Positions 6,237 to 14,219 of a DNA stretch of 37,525 nucleotides are shown piece after piece. Source of the DNA: a virus; IMG/VR virus record IMGVR_UViG_3300022204_000010, positions 1-37,525 of that record; one strand, given 5' to 3'. Made by a program: the position numbers and the translations under genes. Position 1 is the stretch's first letter. The number at the start of each line of letters is the position of its first letter. Under the pieces are notes generated by a model. It did not search any database and was not told where the DNA came from. It saw only the letters and a program-made list of their open reading frames with translations.

Positions 6237-6748
6237 TGGAAGTATATGTAATATCTAAAATTAAATATAGCACTAAGGACAAAAAAATTAGAATTGAGTA
6301 TTCTCAGGGAGAAAATGAATACACAATGTCTTCAGTCAATCCACCGAAACCAGAACTTTTACTTGCTTTGTGGAACATGGCTGAAGATGTAAATGAAATA
6401 TGTGATTTAAATATCCCTGAAGAATCTGTATTGAATTTCATTCAGGTGACAGGAATCACTTTGTCAGATTCGGAAAACGGGACCGGGGTAACTATAACAG
6501 CCCTGAAAACACTTAAAAAATATTCCGCACCGCTTGTAATAAACACACCGCACCTTTTTGATGATTCCCCGAATCCGGAATCAAAACTTCCAGATAGCAC
6601 TTACAGGAAAATTGTGAATCTTGCCATTGAAGCAAATAAATATTTAAACGGTCAGTACGGGGACGGCTACCAATTAGATCTGTTCATGGATGAAAAAGAA
6701 AAGAAGCAGATTGAAAAAGAAATCGAAAAAGAAAAAGCATTTTTATGA
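6236..6748 (+). CDS. Conserved phage early protein, unknown function
   Basis: 170 residues when started at ATG 6236 (TAATG overlap with the upstream gene); a TTG five codons earlier is less likely. It contains a beta-rich core with FIQVTGITLSD...GVTITALKTL (about 68-95). It ends in NGQYGDGYQLDLF followed by a Lys/Glu helix. I recognise the core plus a terminal ..LDLF-type motif from phage early operons, but no biochemical role is known to me. Its end overlaps the next gene by 4 nt. Confidence 0.6.
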   Translation: MEVYVISKIKYSTKDKKIRIEYSQGENEYTMSSVNPPKPELLLALWNMAEDVNEICDLNIPEESVLNFIQVTGITLSDSENGTGVTITALKTLKKYSAPLVINTPHLFDDSPNPESKLPDSTYRKIVNLAIEANKYLNGQYGDGYQLDLFMDEKEKKQIEKEIEKEKAFL

Positions 6749-7329
6749 GTAGAGAATCAGAAAAACCGATTCTTTTTAATACAGAAATGGTAAAAGCGAT
6801 TTTGTCAGGCCAGAAAAAGCAGACAAGACGGATCATAAAACCGCAGCCGATTGAACTGAAAATGAATGATGAAAAAAGTATTATTTCTTTTTTGTCGGAC
6901 AGTCATCTTCTTTTTGGTTCCGTTTTATGGGTTCGGGAAAACTGGAATATTCACAACGGAAAATATTATTATCAGGCAGATAATCCTGAAGGCTTTTATA
7001 AATGGAGGCCTTCAATTCACATGCCCTATGATGCTTGTCGCCTGAAACTGAAAATCAATGATATAAAAATTGAAAGGATAAATGCAATTTCTGATTTTGA
7101 TATATCAAAAGAAGGGGTAAAAGGAGAAAGGGAATATTTTAAATTTCTATGGGATAGTATTTATGCGAAAGCAAAACCAATTGTCAAAAAGGGAACTGTT
7201 TCCCATTATGAAAGTTTTCCTTTTGACAATGAAAGCAAAATAATTTGTAGTGAATCAGTTAATGCTGATTTGATTGATGTTTACGTGAACCCTTATGTTT
7301 ATGTAATACACTTTGAACCGATTGAATAA
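6745..7329 (+). CDS. ASCH/PUA-like phage protein
   Basis: A 194-residue protein. It begins KPILFNTEMVKAILSGQKKQTRRIIKPQP and later has LFGSVLWVRENWN. This pair of motifs (F....V.AIL.G.K.QTRR, G..LWVRE.W) marks a common phage family with an ASCH/PUA-like beta barrel, thought to bind nucleic acid. Its role in phages is unknown; RNA or modified-DNA binding is a possibility. The start overlaps the preceding stop (ATGA). Confidence 0.65.
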   Translation: MSRESEKPILFNTEMVKAILSGQKKQTRRIIKPQPIELKMNDEKSIISFLSDSHLLFGSVLWVRENWNIHNGKYYYQADNPEGFYKWRPSIHMPYDACRLKLKINDIKIERINAISDFDISKEGVKGEREYFKFLWDSIYAKAKPIVKKGTVSHYESFPFDNESKIICSESVNADLIDVYVNPYVYVIHFEPIE

Positions 7330-7340
7330 AAGGAAATTAA

Positions 7341-8009
7341 ATGGAAATGGAAGGGAATGCAGTCTTCAGGTTCGATTATGAAGATGCCGTTAATTATGGA
7401 ACAGATGAAGCAATATTTTTATATAATCTGAAATTCTGGTTAAAAAACAATAAAGGGAAAGGGAAGAATTTCCGTGATGGAAAAACTTGGACTTACAGCA
7501 GCCTTGATAATTATACAGAAATTTTTGGATTCTGGAAAAGAAGTAAAATTTACAGAATAATAAATTCACTGGTAAAGCAGGGAGCTATTATCAAAGGGAA
7601 TTACAACAAATACAAATATGATAAAACAAGTTGGTATTCCATTTCTGATTATTACATAAAACCAGGTCAAAAATCCGAAAATAGGCCTGTTCCGGAAGTG
7701 AAACAGCCTATTCCGGAAATGAAAAAGCCTGTTCTGTTTCCGGAAAATCAGATATTCCAAAAACGGAATGTCAGACGTTCCACAACCGAAACACCTATAC
7801 CAGATATAAATAAAGATAAAAAAAGAAGATATAAAAAGAATATCATCCAACTGTCAGCCTACCGGCCTAAAGGGGAACAGGAAGAAACTGAAAACAGAAT
7901 CCATTCACTGAAAAATCATCCTCTTTTTCCGGAGCCAAAAACAGGAGAATTTAAAATGTCAGATGAAGAATTTGAAATGACATTAAGGGAAGTCGGATTA
8001 TGGGAATAA
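7341..8009 (+). CDS. Winged-helix replication initiator-like protein
   Basis: A 222-residue protein with ribosome site AAAGGAAATTAA before ATG 7341. Residues about 15-105 form a winged helix typical of phage replication organisers: helix (TDEAIFLYNLKFWLKNN), GKTWTYSS, IFGFWKRSKIYRIINSLVKQGAI, then wing ending DKTSWYSISDYY. A Pro-rich linker follows with a repeated 7-residue unit (RPVPEVK, QPIPEMK, KPVLFPE). A basic stretch (DKDKKRRYKKN-like) precedes a C-terminal acidic helix. The linker-coding DNA carries repeats and an AT-rich run that could be the origin, as in lambda O. It likely recruits host replication proteins. No helicase or polymerase gene is in the window. Confidence 0.6.
   Translation: MEMEGNAVFRFDYEDAVNYGTDEAIFLYNLKFWLKNNKGKGKNFRDGKTWTYSSLDNYTEIFGFWKRSKIYRIINSLVKQGAIIKGNYNKYKYDKTSWYSISDYYIKPGQKSENRPVPEVKQPIPEMKKPVLFPENQIFQKRNVRRSTTETPIPDINKDKKRRYKKNIIQLSAYRPKGEQEETENRIHSLKNHPLFPEPKTGEFKMSDEEFEMTLREVGLWE
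7686..7850 (+). other. Candidate replication origin inside initiator gene
   Basis: Two 21-nt direct repeats (7686-7706, 7707-7727) and a partial third (7728-7745) each carry the palindrome TTCCGGAA (7690-7697, 7711-7718, 7738-7745). They are followed by ATTCC-N6-GGAAT-type symmetry (7754-7769) and a purine- and AT-rich run (about 7797-7850). Iterons next to an AT-rich unwinding region within the initiator gene is the lambda O arrangement. The caveat is that the repeats also encode a repeated peptide and TTCCGGAA is common in this genome. Confidence 0.35.
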
Positions 8010-8272
8010 ATCAGGAAGAAACTGAATCAAAAATACCGTGGGAAGACCGCCATGATGGAGGCTATTCAGGAAACGGAAAAATATATTCAAACATTACTGA
8101 AGCTGAAGACTACTGGATTAATCACTGTGAAAGGTTTTATAAAGAAACGGGAAATTTGCCCCGCAGCTGGAAAGAACTTCCAGAATACATTAAAACAGAC
8201 AGGATTAAAAACTATTATTTGGATCTTGCAAAACGGAAAAAGAATGATGAACAGGCCAGCACTAAAATATAA
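8000..8272 (+). CDS. Small hypothetical early protein
   Basis: A 90-residue polar protein (MGINQEETESKIPWEDRHDG...) with an aromatic/charged central helix (EAEDYWINHCERFYKETG). It overlaps the end of the initiator gene by 10 nt and the start of the methylase gene by 29 nt, consistent with the packed early operon. No family recognised. It may be an accessory to the upstream initiator, in the position of lambda P, but it is far too short to be a helicase loader. Confidence 0.5.
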   Translation: MGINQEETESKIPWEDRHDGGYSGNGKIYSNITEAEDYWINHCERFYKETGNLPRSWKELPEYIKTDRIKNYYLDLAKRKKNDEQASTKI

Positions 8273-9110
8273 TGGCGGTAAATTCAGATTAAGGAATTGG
8301 ATAATTTCCAATTTTCCCGATCATAGAAATTATGTTGAAACCTGTTTTGGAGCCGGATCTGTTCTGCTTTCAAAAAAAAGGTCAGGCCTTGAAGTTGCAA
8401 ATGATATTGATGGAAACGTGAATAATTTCTTTACTGTTTTACGTGATAATCCGAAAGAATTAATCAGGATGATTTCTTTCACTGAATATTCTGAAGAATC
8501 ACTTTCTCATTCACTGGAAAATATTTTCAAGGAAGAAGATCCAATTAAAAAAGCATATTATTTCTATGTTATATCATGGCTTAGTTTACGGGCAAATGAT
8601 ATTAGAAAATCCAATTTGAATTTCAGGGTAAAAGGGAACATTGACGGAACAGGCGGACATAACCCAGCAAGACTTTTTTCAGAAACAAAACACCTGAAGA
8701 TGATTTCAGACAGGCTTAAAGGTGTTATTTTCACTAAAAAAGATGCTATTGAAGTTATAAATGAATTCGATAATAAAAATACTTTGTTTTATGTGGATCT
8801 TCCCTATCTGTTTGAATCAAGAGGCAGGGACAGGCTTTATACTGAAGAATTTGGGGAAATTGAAGAACATTCTAAAATTTTAGAACGATTGACTGAAATA
8901 TCCGGAATGGCAGTTGTTTCACATTATAAACATGATCTTTATGATTCTATGTTATCAGGCTGGGAAACCGTTTCCCAGAAAACAAATTCAAATTCATTCC
9001 AGAAAGGACATGGCAAAAAGGAAAAAGCACGGATTGAATATTTATATATAAACCAATCAGCGACGAACAGAATTCAACCAACTTTATTTCAGGAGAAAAT
9101 GACAATATGA
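8244..9110 (+). CDS. D12-class adenine-N6 DNA methyltransferase with DLPY motif
   Basis: 288 residues when started at ATG 8244 (an adjacent ATG at 8247 is equally usable; GGAAAAAG lies upstream). LKYNGGKFRLRNWI (7-20) and CFGAGSVL (34-41) are the AdoMet-binding motifs X and I of Dam-type D12 enzymes. The catalytic motif IV, normally DPPY, reads VDLPY (Asp185-Tyr188, codons 8796-8807) in the usual FYVD..YLF setting. A Pro-to-Leu change there is unusual and could weaken or alter activity. The rest (LSLRANDIRKSNLNFRVKG, GHGKKEKARIEYLYIN) fits the family. The target is probably an adenine site; specificity cannot be read. It protects phage DNA or marks it for replication. Confidence 0.8.
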   Translation: MMNRPALKYNGGKFRLRNWIISNFPDHRNYVETCFGAGSVLLSKKRSGLEVANDIDGNVNNFFTVLRDNPKELIRMISFTEYSEESLSHSLENIFKEEDPIKKAYYFYVISWLSLRANDIRKSNLNFRVKGNIDGTGGHNPARLFSETKHLKMISDRLKGVIFTKKDAIEVINEFDNKNTLFYVDLPYLFESRGRDRLYTEEFGEIEEHSKILERLTEISGMAVVSHYKHDLYDSMLSGWETVSQKTNSNSFQKGHGKKEKARIEYLYINQSATNRIQPTLFQEKMTI

Positions 9111-9319
9111 AAGTTTGCGAAAAAAATCAAAAATGTGTATCACTATGGAAACATAGCGGAAGGGTTTCATGTAGCCAGAAAATATTCCTTGAATGCAGTC
9201 AAAGGGAATATGACAGTGTTGAGATTTCAAAATGTGACTCATACAGGCCGAAAAATCACACACCCAAAAAAAAGCCTAAAAACAAGCGGGAAGAATTTGA
9301 ATCAATTTTCTCAAAATGA
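9107..9319 (+). CDS. Small Cys-rich protein
   Basis: A 70-residue protein whose ATG overlaps the methylase stop (ATGA) and whose stop overlaps the next ATG. Six Cys residues (CEKNQKC, VSC, LEC, SKC) and several His/Lys suggest a metal-binding knuckle. The C-terminus is very basic (KNHTPKKKPKNKREE), consistent with nucleic acid binding. No family recognised. A second reading frame (9135-9329) is open here, but the 4-nt overlaps favour this one. Confidence 0.5.
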   Translation: MKVCEKNQKCVSLWKHSGRVSCSQKIFLECSQREYDSVEISKCDSYRPKNHTPKKKPKNKREEFESIFSK

Positions 9320-9699
9320 AAAAAAATGAAAGTATTAATGTTATCAGTCCGGACCGGGGAAAACATTCCGGCCTTCAAAAACAGGAAAAGGATTTTTCAA
9401 GGAAAGTCGAAGAAGCCATTTTTGGGAACAAAAAAGGAAGTAAAAGAAAGGGTAAAAAAGATAATTCAGCTTCTCGAAGTATCTTATTTATCGTCTTCAA
9501 AGTTTCAGGATATAGAAGAAGAGATATTGACGGAATGGTTTCAACAGTCCTTGATTGTCTTGTTCACTCCGGAATCTTATCGGATGACAACCTGGAAATT
9601 ATACCTGGAGAAATTTCAACTTTTGTTAGAGTCCCAAAAGGGGAAGAAGGATTTGATATAATTATTTCAAAAAGTGAGCCTGAAGATGAAAAAACCTGA
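9316..9699 (+). CDS. RusA-like Holliday junction resolvase
   Basis: A 127-residue protein. After a basic N-terminal third it reads SILFIVFKVSGYRRRDIDGM, then VLDCLVHSGILSDDNLEII. RusA-family enzymes have a strand, D.DN.....DAL....G...DD, with the acidic residues binding magnesium. Asp70, Asp72, Asp90 and Asp91 fit this spacing, although the usual Asn after the second Asp is Gly here. The length matches the family. It likely cleaves four-way junctions from phage recombination before packaging. The ATGA overlap with the preceding gene fixes the start. Confidence 0.65.
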   Translation: MKKNESINVISPDRGKHSGLQKQEKDFSRKVEEAIFGNKKGSKRKGKKDNSASRSILFIVFKVSGYRRRDIDGMVSTVLDCLVHSGILSDDNLEIIPGEISTFVRVPKGEEGFDIIISKSEPEDEKT

Positions 9700-10528
9700 T
9701 AAAATAATGAAAGTTAAAATTTCTTCTTTAAAATTTCACCCGAAAAACAGTGTTCTTTTTAAAAGGAGAACTGAAGAATTTATTGCCGATCTTGCAAAAG
9801 ACATTAATGAAAATGGAATGCTTGAGGCGGTAACGATCAATTCAAAAGGAATTATTTTATCAGGGGAAAACAGGGTTCGGGCTGCCATGCTTCTTCAATG
9901 GGAATTTGTACCGGCAAGGGTTAAAAATCCTGAAAATGAAATAGCATATTTAATCAGCAGGAACACGAGACGGCGACACCTTGTTTTTACAGACAGGGTT
10001 TTGATTTATAAAGATCAATACCCTTTTATTTTTACAGGTGAAAGAATAACCGAAAAACAATATTTAAAAATATCAGGTGAAACGGGCTTCCTACTCCCTA
10101 CAATAAAAAAGGATATTGTCAGAATCAGAAAAGGCGATTTCAAAGAAATTACCATTGAAAACCTGAAAGAAAAATGGATGGAAAAAAACATAAAAGGCCT
10201 GAAGCTGAATTTAATCGACAATGGGAATAATTTTATTCTAAGGATTGAATCAAGGAAATTGAATCTTGAATTCGGTCCAGATCAATTCAAGGAAGTAGTA
10301 AAAGAATCATACAGGGCAGCAGAATCAGATTATTTTTCAAGGAATAAAGTTGAACAGGGAACCAGAAATGATTTAATCCGTGAACATAGAATTTCAATTA
10401 AAATGACTCAATTCCAAATTGGTCAAAAAATAGGTTATTCACAAAGTTATATTGCAGAGCTTGAATCTGGAAGATGGGAAGTTTCCCAAAAACTTTATGA
10501 GCAAATATTAAATATAGGAAGTAAATAA
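9686..10528 (+). CDS. ParB-like N-terminal domain fused to XRE helix-turn-helix
   Basis: About 280 residues from ATG 9686; GTG 9674 and ATG 9707 are alternatives. The N-terminus (VKISSLKFHPKN...) and GIILSGENRVRAAMLLQ form a ParB/Srx-type nucleotide-binding fold with the GENR.RAA signature. A ParB-like helical region follows. The C-terminal 55 residues are an XRE-type helix-turn-helix (IREHRISIKMTQFQIGQKIG, then SQSYIAELESGRWEVS). It is likely a sequence-specific DNA-binding protein acting as transcription or replication regulator, a combination that could serve as the phage's late-gene switch. No ParA partner is in the window. Confidence 0.75.
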   Translation: MKKPDKIMKVKISSLKFHPKNSVLFKRRTEEFIADLAKDINENGMLEAVTINSKGIILSGENRVRAAMLLQWEFVPARVKNPENEIAYLISRNTRRRHLVFTDRVLIYKDQYPFIFTGERITEKQYLKISGETGFLLPTIKKDIVRIRKGDFKEITIENLKEKWMEKNIKGLKLNLIDNGNNFILRIESRKLNLEFGPDQFKEVVKESYRAAESDYFSRNKVEQGTRNDLIREHRISIKMTQFQIGQKIGYSQSYIAELESGRWEVSQKLYEQILNIGSK

Positions 10529-10529
10529 A

Positions 10530-11279
10530 ATGGCAGAAATAGTTTTCATCGACGTGGAAGCAACCGGACTTGATACAGAAAAATCAAGAATTATTGAAAT
10601 CGGATTCCTGAAATGCAGGATCTTGAATAATGGTTATGAATTTGAAGAAATAGATTCAATCAGTGTTCTTGTAAATCCAGGTTTCCAAATTGACGAAACA
10701 ATTCAGGAAATAACCGGAATCACAAATGAAGATTTAAATGAAGCCCCTGGATTTGAAGAAATTGCAGCTGATTTGTTTCTCTTTTTCAAATATACTTCTT
10801 ATATATCAGGACACAATATTTTAAGATTTGATATTCCAATTCTTTCTTCAGAATTTAACAGATCCGGATTTATTTTCCCGATTGATGGAATGAAATATGT
10901 CGATACATATTCAATTTTTGCCGGTAAAGAAAAACGGGATCTTTCAGCAGCTTTGAAGTTTTATCACGGAATTGAAAAAGAAACTTCCCATCGGGCTTTG
11001 TCTGATTCAAAGGATTCACAGCTTGTTTTTTCCGGCCAAATGACACAATATGATGAATTCGGTTCATTGGAAGATGCTGCCAAATTTTCTATGGATGGAA
11101 TGGTTGACTTTGCTGGAAAATTCAAATATTCGGAATCAGGTGAAATTATTTTTAACTTCTCAAAGCATATAGGGAAACCGGCAATATCTGAAATAGGAAT
11201 GCTTAAATGGATGATTGATTCTGAATTTCCTTCCGATACGAAAAAATGGTGTAAAAAGATAATTAACGGGGAAAATTGA
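10530..11279 (+). CDS. DnaQ-like DEDDh 3'-5' exonuclease
   Basis: A 249-residue protein. Exo I: FIDVEATGL with Asp8 and Glu10. Exo II: SGHNILRFDIPIL with Asp101. Exo III: HRALSDSKDS with His154 and Asp159, i.e. a complete DEDDh set. The first 170 residues are the standard exonuclease domain. The remaining 80 form an extra domain of unknown role with two aromatic segments. It likely trims 3' ends in proofreading, recombination or repair. It is the last gene of the early operon, and a possible late promoter lies inside its final 50 nt. Confidence 0.85.
   Translation: MAEIVFIDVEATGLDTEKSRIIEIGFLKCRILNNGYEFEEIDSISVLVNPGFQIDETIQEITGITNEDLNEAPGFEEIAADLFLFFKYTSYISGHNILRFDIPILSSEFNRSGFIFPIDGMKYVDTYSIFAGKEKRDLSAALKFYHGIEKETSHRALSDSKDSQLVFSGQMTQYDEFGSLEDAAKFSMDGMVDFAGKFKYSESGEIIFNFSKHIGKPAISEIGMLKWMIDSEFPSDTKKWCKKIINGEN
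11233..11257 (+). promoter_or_regulatory. Possible late promoter P9 within end of exonuclease gene
   Basis: CCGATA (11233-11238), 13-nt spacer, TAAAAA (11252-11257), predicted start near 11264, 31 nt before the terminase small subunit ATG. The spacing matches the other late promoters, and the -10 matches the one at 23910. It lies in coding sequence, so chance occurrence is more likely than for the intergenic copies. Confidence 0.35.
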
Positions 11280-11294
11280 TAATACTTAACAGCC

Positions 11295-11912
11295 ATGACT
11301 GATATAAAAATTCCGGCAAAAAAGAAAACAGCCAAAAGGAAAAAAGCCGGTGAAAAAAATTTAGACCCCGCTGTAAAATCAGCAATAAAAATTGATTATC
11401 TGAAAGGTATCCAAATAGAAAAGATTTCTAAAAAACATGGACTGCCAAAAAAGAGAATCGAAAATCTAATAATAAATAACAAATGGAAAAAGGAACTTGA
11501 AAAACTAATTTCACTTACTGAAGAAAAAACAATTGAACAGATTGCAGAAAATAAATCAATGATGCTTGCCCAGATGGATTCTCAGGCAGCCGAGATAATT
11601 GATAAAGTCATGACTCAGATCCGGAATGACAATTTGTGGAATCCGGTAACTTACATGGATAAAGAAGAAAATATGCGGATGGATATGAATTTTGACAAAA
11701 TGGAGAAGCTGGGGAAATTGTGGAATACTGCCTGGGCCAGACGGTTACGGGCAATCGGTGAACCGGATGTTATTAAAGATGCCCCTGATAAAGAAAAAGG
11801 CGGGGAAGTCGGAACAAGAAAAATACAGGTTTTAACAATGGTTGGGGTTACTCAGAAAGTTGTTGATGATTATATAAATGGCGAAAGCAAGAACGAAAAA
11901 ACAGTTAACTGA
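11295..11912 (+). CDS. Terminase small subunit
   Basis: A 205-residue protein directly upstream of terL and overlapping it by 35 nt. After a Lys-rich start it has a helix-turn-helix (AIKIDYLKGIQIEKISKKHG, then LPKKRIENLIINNKW), as expected for the DNA-binding domain of small terminases. A long central helix for oligomer formation (IAENKSMMLAQMDSQAAEI) and a flexible tail follow. It would recognise the packaging site and load the large subunit. No clear Shine-Dalgarno precedes ATG 11295. Assignment rests on position plus helix-turn-helix. Confidence 0.75.
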   Translation: MTDIKIPAKKKTAKRKKAGEKNLDPAVKSAIKIDYLKGIQIEKISKKHGLPKKRIENLIINNKWKKELEKLISLTEEKTIEQIAENKSMMLAQMDSQAAEIIDKVMTQIRNDNLWNPVTYMDKEENMRMDMNFDKMEKLGKLWNTAWARRLRAIGEPDVIKDAPDKEKGGEVGTRKIQVLTMVGVTQKVVDDYINGESKNEKTVN

Positions 11913-13329
11913 AAATGTAGAAATTGAAGTCTTGACGCAAAAAGACTATGAAGATGAATTTTCTCCTAAGCAGCTTGAAGCCCTTCAGAATGAATGGATG
12001 TCAGATTGCATTGATGAAATGTGTTATGACGGCGGGGCAAGATCCGGAAAAACATATTTAATTATAAAAGCGATTATTGGCCGTGCGATTCTTTCCCCCG
12101 GATCAAGACATTTAGTTGCCAGATATAGACTGAATCATTTAAGAATGACTGTCTGGAAGCAGACTTTGATTCCATGCTTGCGGGATTTTGGATTAATTGA
12201 AAATTATGATTACTGGATTAATGAATCAGATCATATAATTAAATTTAGGAATGAAGCTGAAATTTACGGGGCTGGCCTGGACGATTCGGACCGTGTTGAA
12301 AAAATTATGGGTTCTGAATTTAATACAATTTTCATTAATGAAGCTACCCAGATTTCCTATAAAACATTCCAGAAACTTGTTACAAGACTTTCCTTTATCC
12401 GTCCAGGAATGCACAACAAGCTAATTGTAGACTCTAATCCAAGAAACAGATTTCACTGGATTTATAAATATTTTGTTTTAAGACAGGACCCGGAGACAGG
12501 GGAACCACTCAGGGAATCCAGAATGAACAGAATGGTTCGGAGAAATTGGAGTCCCCTTGATAATCCGTTTCTTCCTGAAGAATATGTTCAAAGACTTTCT
12601 GAATTAACGGGAGTTGAAAGGCAAAGGCTATATGAAGGCCTATGGGTAGACGTGGAAGGGCTTGTTTATCCCATGTTTGAAGATATTATTGTTGAACCGT
12701 TTAAAATTCCGGACAAATGGCCTTCAGCTGGAACCGTGGATTTTGGTTATACGAATCCTTTCTTTTTCGGTTGGCTTTATTATGATGAATCAAATGAAAT
12801 TTGGTATTTAACGGATGAACTTTATGAAGTCGAAAAAACGGTCCGGCTTCATTGCGAAGAAATAAAAAGCAGGCGACCGCTTCCAACTGAATTTATTGTG
12901 TCGGATCATGATGCTGAAGATCGGGCAACAATGGCAGAAGCCGGAATTCAGACAATTTCAGCCGATAAAGATGTTTCAACCGGAATTCAGGCTTTGATGA
13001 AAATGATGACCGCTAAAAATGGCCTGAAAATAAGAGTCTTCAGAACTTGCGTAAAAACAATTGAAGAATTTTCAGTTTATTCATGGCAACCGGCAAAAGA
13101 CAACCAGAATGCAAAAGAAGTCCCTATCAAAAATATGGATCATGCTATGGATGCCTTGCGATATTTTGCAAACAAGGTAATTGGAAATAAAAAATCAATT
13201 ATAACAAGGGATAAAAACAATCTTGATGATTTAACGTCAAAAAAACCGGAAAACAAAAATGCAGCTGATATTCAGCGGGACAGACTTGAACGGATGGGAA
13301 TAAACCCAGACTTTTTCGTAAAAAGATGA
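11878..13329 (+). CDS. terL: Terminase large subunit
   Basis: A 483-residue protein. ATPase: Walker A GGARSGKT (52-59) and Walker B IFINEAT (151-157). Coupling region: DSNPRNRFHWIYKYF (185-199). RNase H-like nuclease: TVDFGYTNP with Asp288, VSDHDAED with Asp343 and Asp345, and MDHAMDALRY with Asp421 and Asp425. It is the motor and headful or site-specific nuclease for DNA packaging. Length and motif order are normal for terminases of the PBSX/Mu-like type. The start at ATG 11878 overlaps the small subunit; no other in-frame ATG precedes the ATPase domain until residue 41. Confidence 0.92.
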   Translation: MAKARTKKQLTENVEIEVLTQKDYEDEFSPKQLEALQNEWMSDCIDEMCYDGGARSGKTYLIIKAIIGRAILSPGSRHLVARYRLNHLRMTVWKQTLIPCLRDFGLIENYDYWINESDHIIKFRNEAEIYGAGLDDSDRVEKIMGSEFNTIFINEATQISYKTFQKLVTRLSFIRPGMHNKLIVDSNPRNRFHWIYKYFVLRQDPETGEPLRESRMNRMVRRNWSPLDNPFLPEEYVQRLSELTGVERQRLYEGLWVDVEGLVYPMFEDIIVEPFKIPDKWPSAGTVDFGYTNPFFFGWLYYDESNEIWYLTDELYEVEKTVRLHCEEIKSRRPLPTEFIVSDHDAEDRATMAEAGIQTISADKDVSTGIQALMKMMTAKNGLKIRVFRTCVKTIEEFSVYSWQPAKDNQNAKEVPIKNMDHAMDALRYFANKVIGNKKSIITRDKNNLDDLTSKKPENKNAADIQRDRLERMGINPDFFVKR

Positions 13330-13332
13330 TAA

Positions 13333-13357
13333 CCGATAATAACAGATCCGTTACATT
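13333..13357 (+). promoter_or_regulatory. Late promoter P2 (CCGATA class), leadered
   Basis: CCGATA (13333-13338), 13-nt spacer, TACATT (13352-13357). The predicted start is near 13364, giving a 25-nt leader with AAGGA (13377-13381) before ATG 13389. It shares the TGATAACCGATA context with the promoter at 34002. It drives the head-region operon. Confidence 0.6.
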
Positions 13358-13388
13358 CAATGTAATACTTAAATTTAAGGAATAAAAT

Positions 13389-14219
13389 ATGTCAGAAGAA
13401 AAAAAATTAAGTCCGGAAGAAATCGTAAAAGTGAAAGAAGGCCTTTCAGAAGCGATTAAATCCGGTGAACTAAAAAATGAAGCAGAAGCCGTTTCAATAT
13501 GGCTAAAGGAAAAAGGGATTGAATTTTCTGAAATATTCCCTGAAGACGAAGAAGAAGACGAAGAAGACCCTGTGAAAAAAGCCCAGGAAGCTGAAGAGAA
13601 AGCAGAAGCAGAAGCCAAGGAAAAAGCCGACAGGGAAGCTGCTGACAAGGAAGCCCAAAAAGGGGAAGAACTGAAAGCCCAGGAAGAGGCGGACAGAAAG
13701 GCAAGGGAAGAAGCCGATAAAAAGGCAGCTGAAGAAGCCCAGGAAGAAGCCGACAGAAAGGCAAAGGAAAAAGCCGATAAAAAGGCAAAAGAAGAAGCTG
13801 ATAAAAAGGCAAAAGAAGAAGCTGATAAGCAACGCCTGAAAGAAGCCAAAGACAACAAGGAAGGCAACCGCGAACAAACACTTGCCGATATTGTTTATCT
13901 TCTTTCCGCTAAGTCCAAAACAATGATTTCCGATGCAATTAATTCTTATGTTAAGAATGGACTGCAAAGGGACGAATTGATTTTTTCACTTCTTCTTAAA
14001 ATCGGCGGACTACTGATTGAAGAAAAGATAATTGAAGATCAAACAGAACTTGATTTCCTTGCAAAACTTGTTATGGATCTGGAAGAAAAAGACCGTGATA
14101 AAATCATGGATGCAATTTCTTCATATTCAAAAAATGGCCAGTCAGGGGAAGAATTGACATTCAGTGTGATGTTAAGAATCGGTTCAATCCTGAAGGAACA
14201 GGAAAAGAAAGAAGATTGA
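13389..14219 (+). CDS. Coiled-coil repeat protein of head operon, possible scaffold
   Basis: A 276-residue protein preceded by AAGGA. The N-terminal 50 residues are helical. An acidic patch (EDEEEDEED) leads to a long charged Ala/Glu/Lys/Asp coiled coil (about 60-155) built from 8-residue units of the form ADKKAKEE. The C-terminal 110 residues contain two similar segments: IVYLLSAKSKTMISDAINSY...LLLKIGGLL and LVMDLEEKDRDKIMDAISSY...VMLRIGSIL. Being directly after terL and heavily charged, it could be a scaffold or packaged protein. No family is recognised, so this is a guess from position. Confidence 0.55.
   Translation: MSEEKKLSPEEIVKVKEGLSEAIKSGELKNEAEAVSIWLKEKGIEFSEIFPEDEEEDEEDPVKKAQEAEEKAEAEAKEKADREAADKEAQKGEELKAQEEADRKAREEADKKAAEEAQEEADRKAKEKADKKAKEEADKKAKEEADKQRLKEAKDNKEGNREQTLADIVYLLSAKSKTMISDAINSYVKNGLQRDELIFSLLLKIGGLLIEEKIIEDQTELDFLAKLVMDLEEKDRDKIMDAISSYSKNGQSGEELTFSVMLRIGSILKEQEKKED
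13689..13829 (+). repeat. Degenerate 24-nt tandem repeats in coiled-coil gene
   Basis: About five and a half copies of a 24-nt unit beginning GC(C/T/G)GA(T/C)A(A/G)AAAGGC (unit starts 13689, 13713, 13749, 13773, 13797). A 12-nt half unit lies at 13737-13748. Each unit encodes ADxKAxEE. The last two full copies are nearly identical, so copy number may vary between isolates. The repeats create long open frames on the opposite strand that are not genes. Confidence 0.75.

Noticed and set aside
8052-8243. N-terminal extension of the methylase frame upstream of 8244
   Set aside because: The extension overlaps the 90-residue ORF, has no similarity to D12 enzymes, and the family normally starts a few residues before the KYNGGK motif.
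9135-9661. Alternative plus-strand frames over the Cys-rich and RusA-like genes
   Set aside because: The chosen frames have ATGA overlaps with neighbours and a recognisable RusA-type acidic motif; the alternatives have neither.
13199-13967. Long open frames on the minus strand (Ser/Ala/Phe- or Leu/Pro-rich)
   Set aside because: They are mirror images of the Lys/Glu/Ala repeat region of the plus-strand coiled-coil gene, with extreme composition and no start signals.
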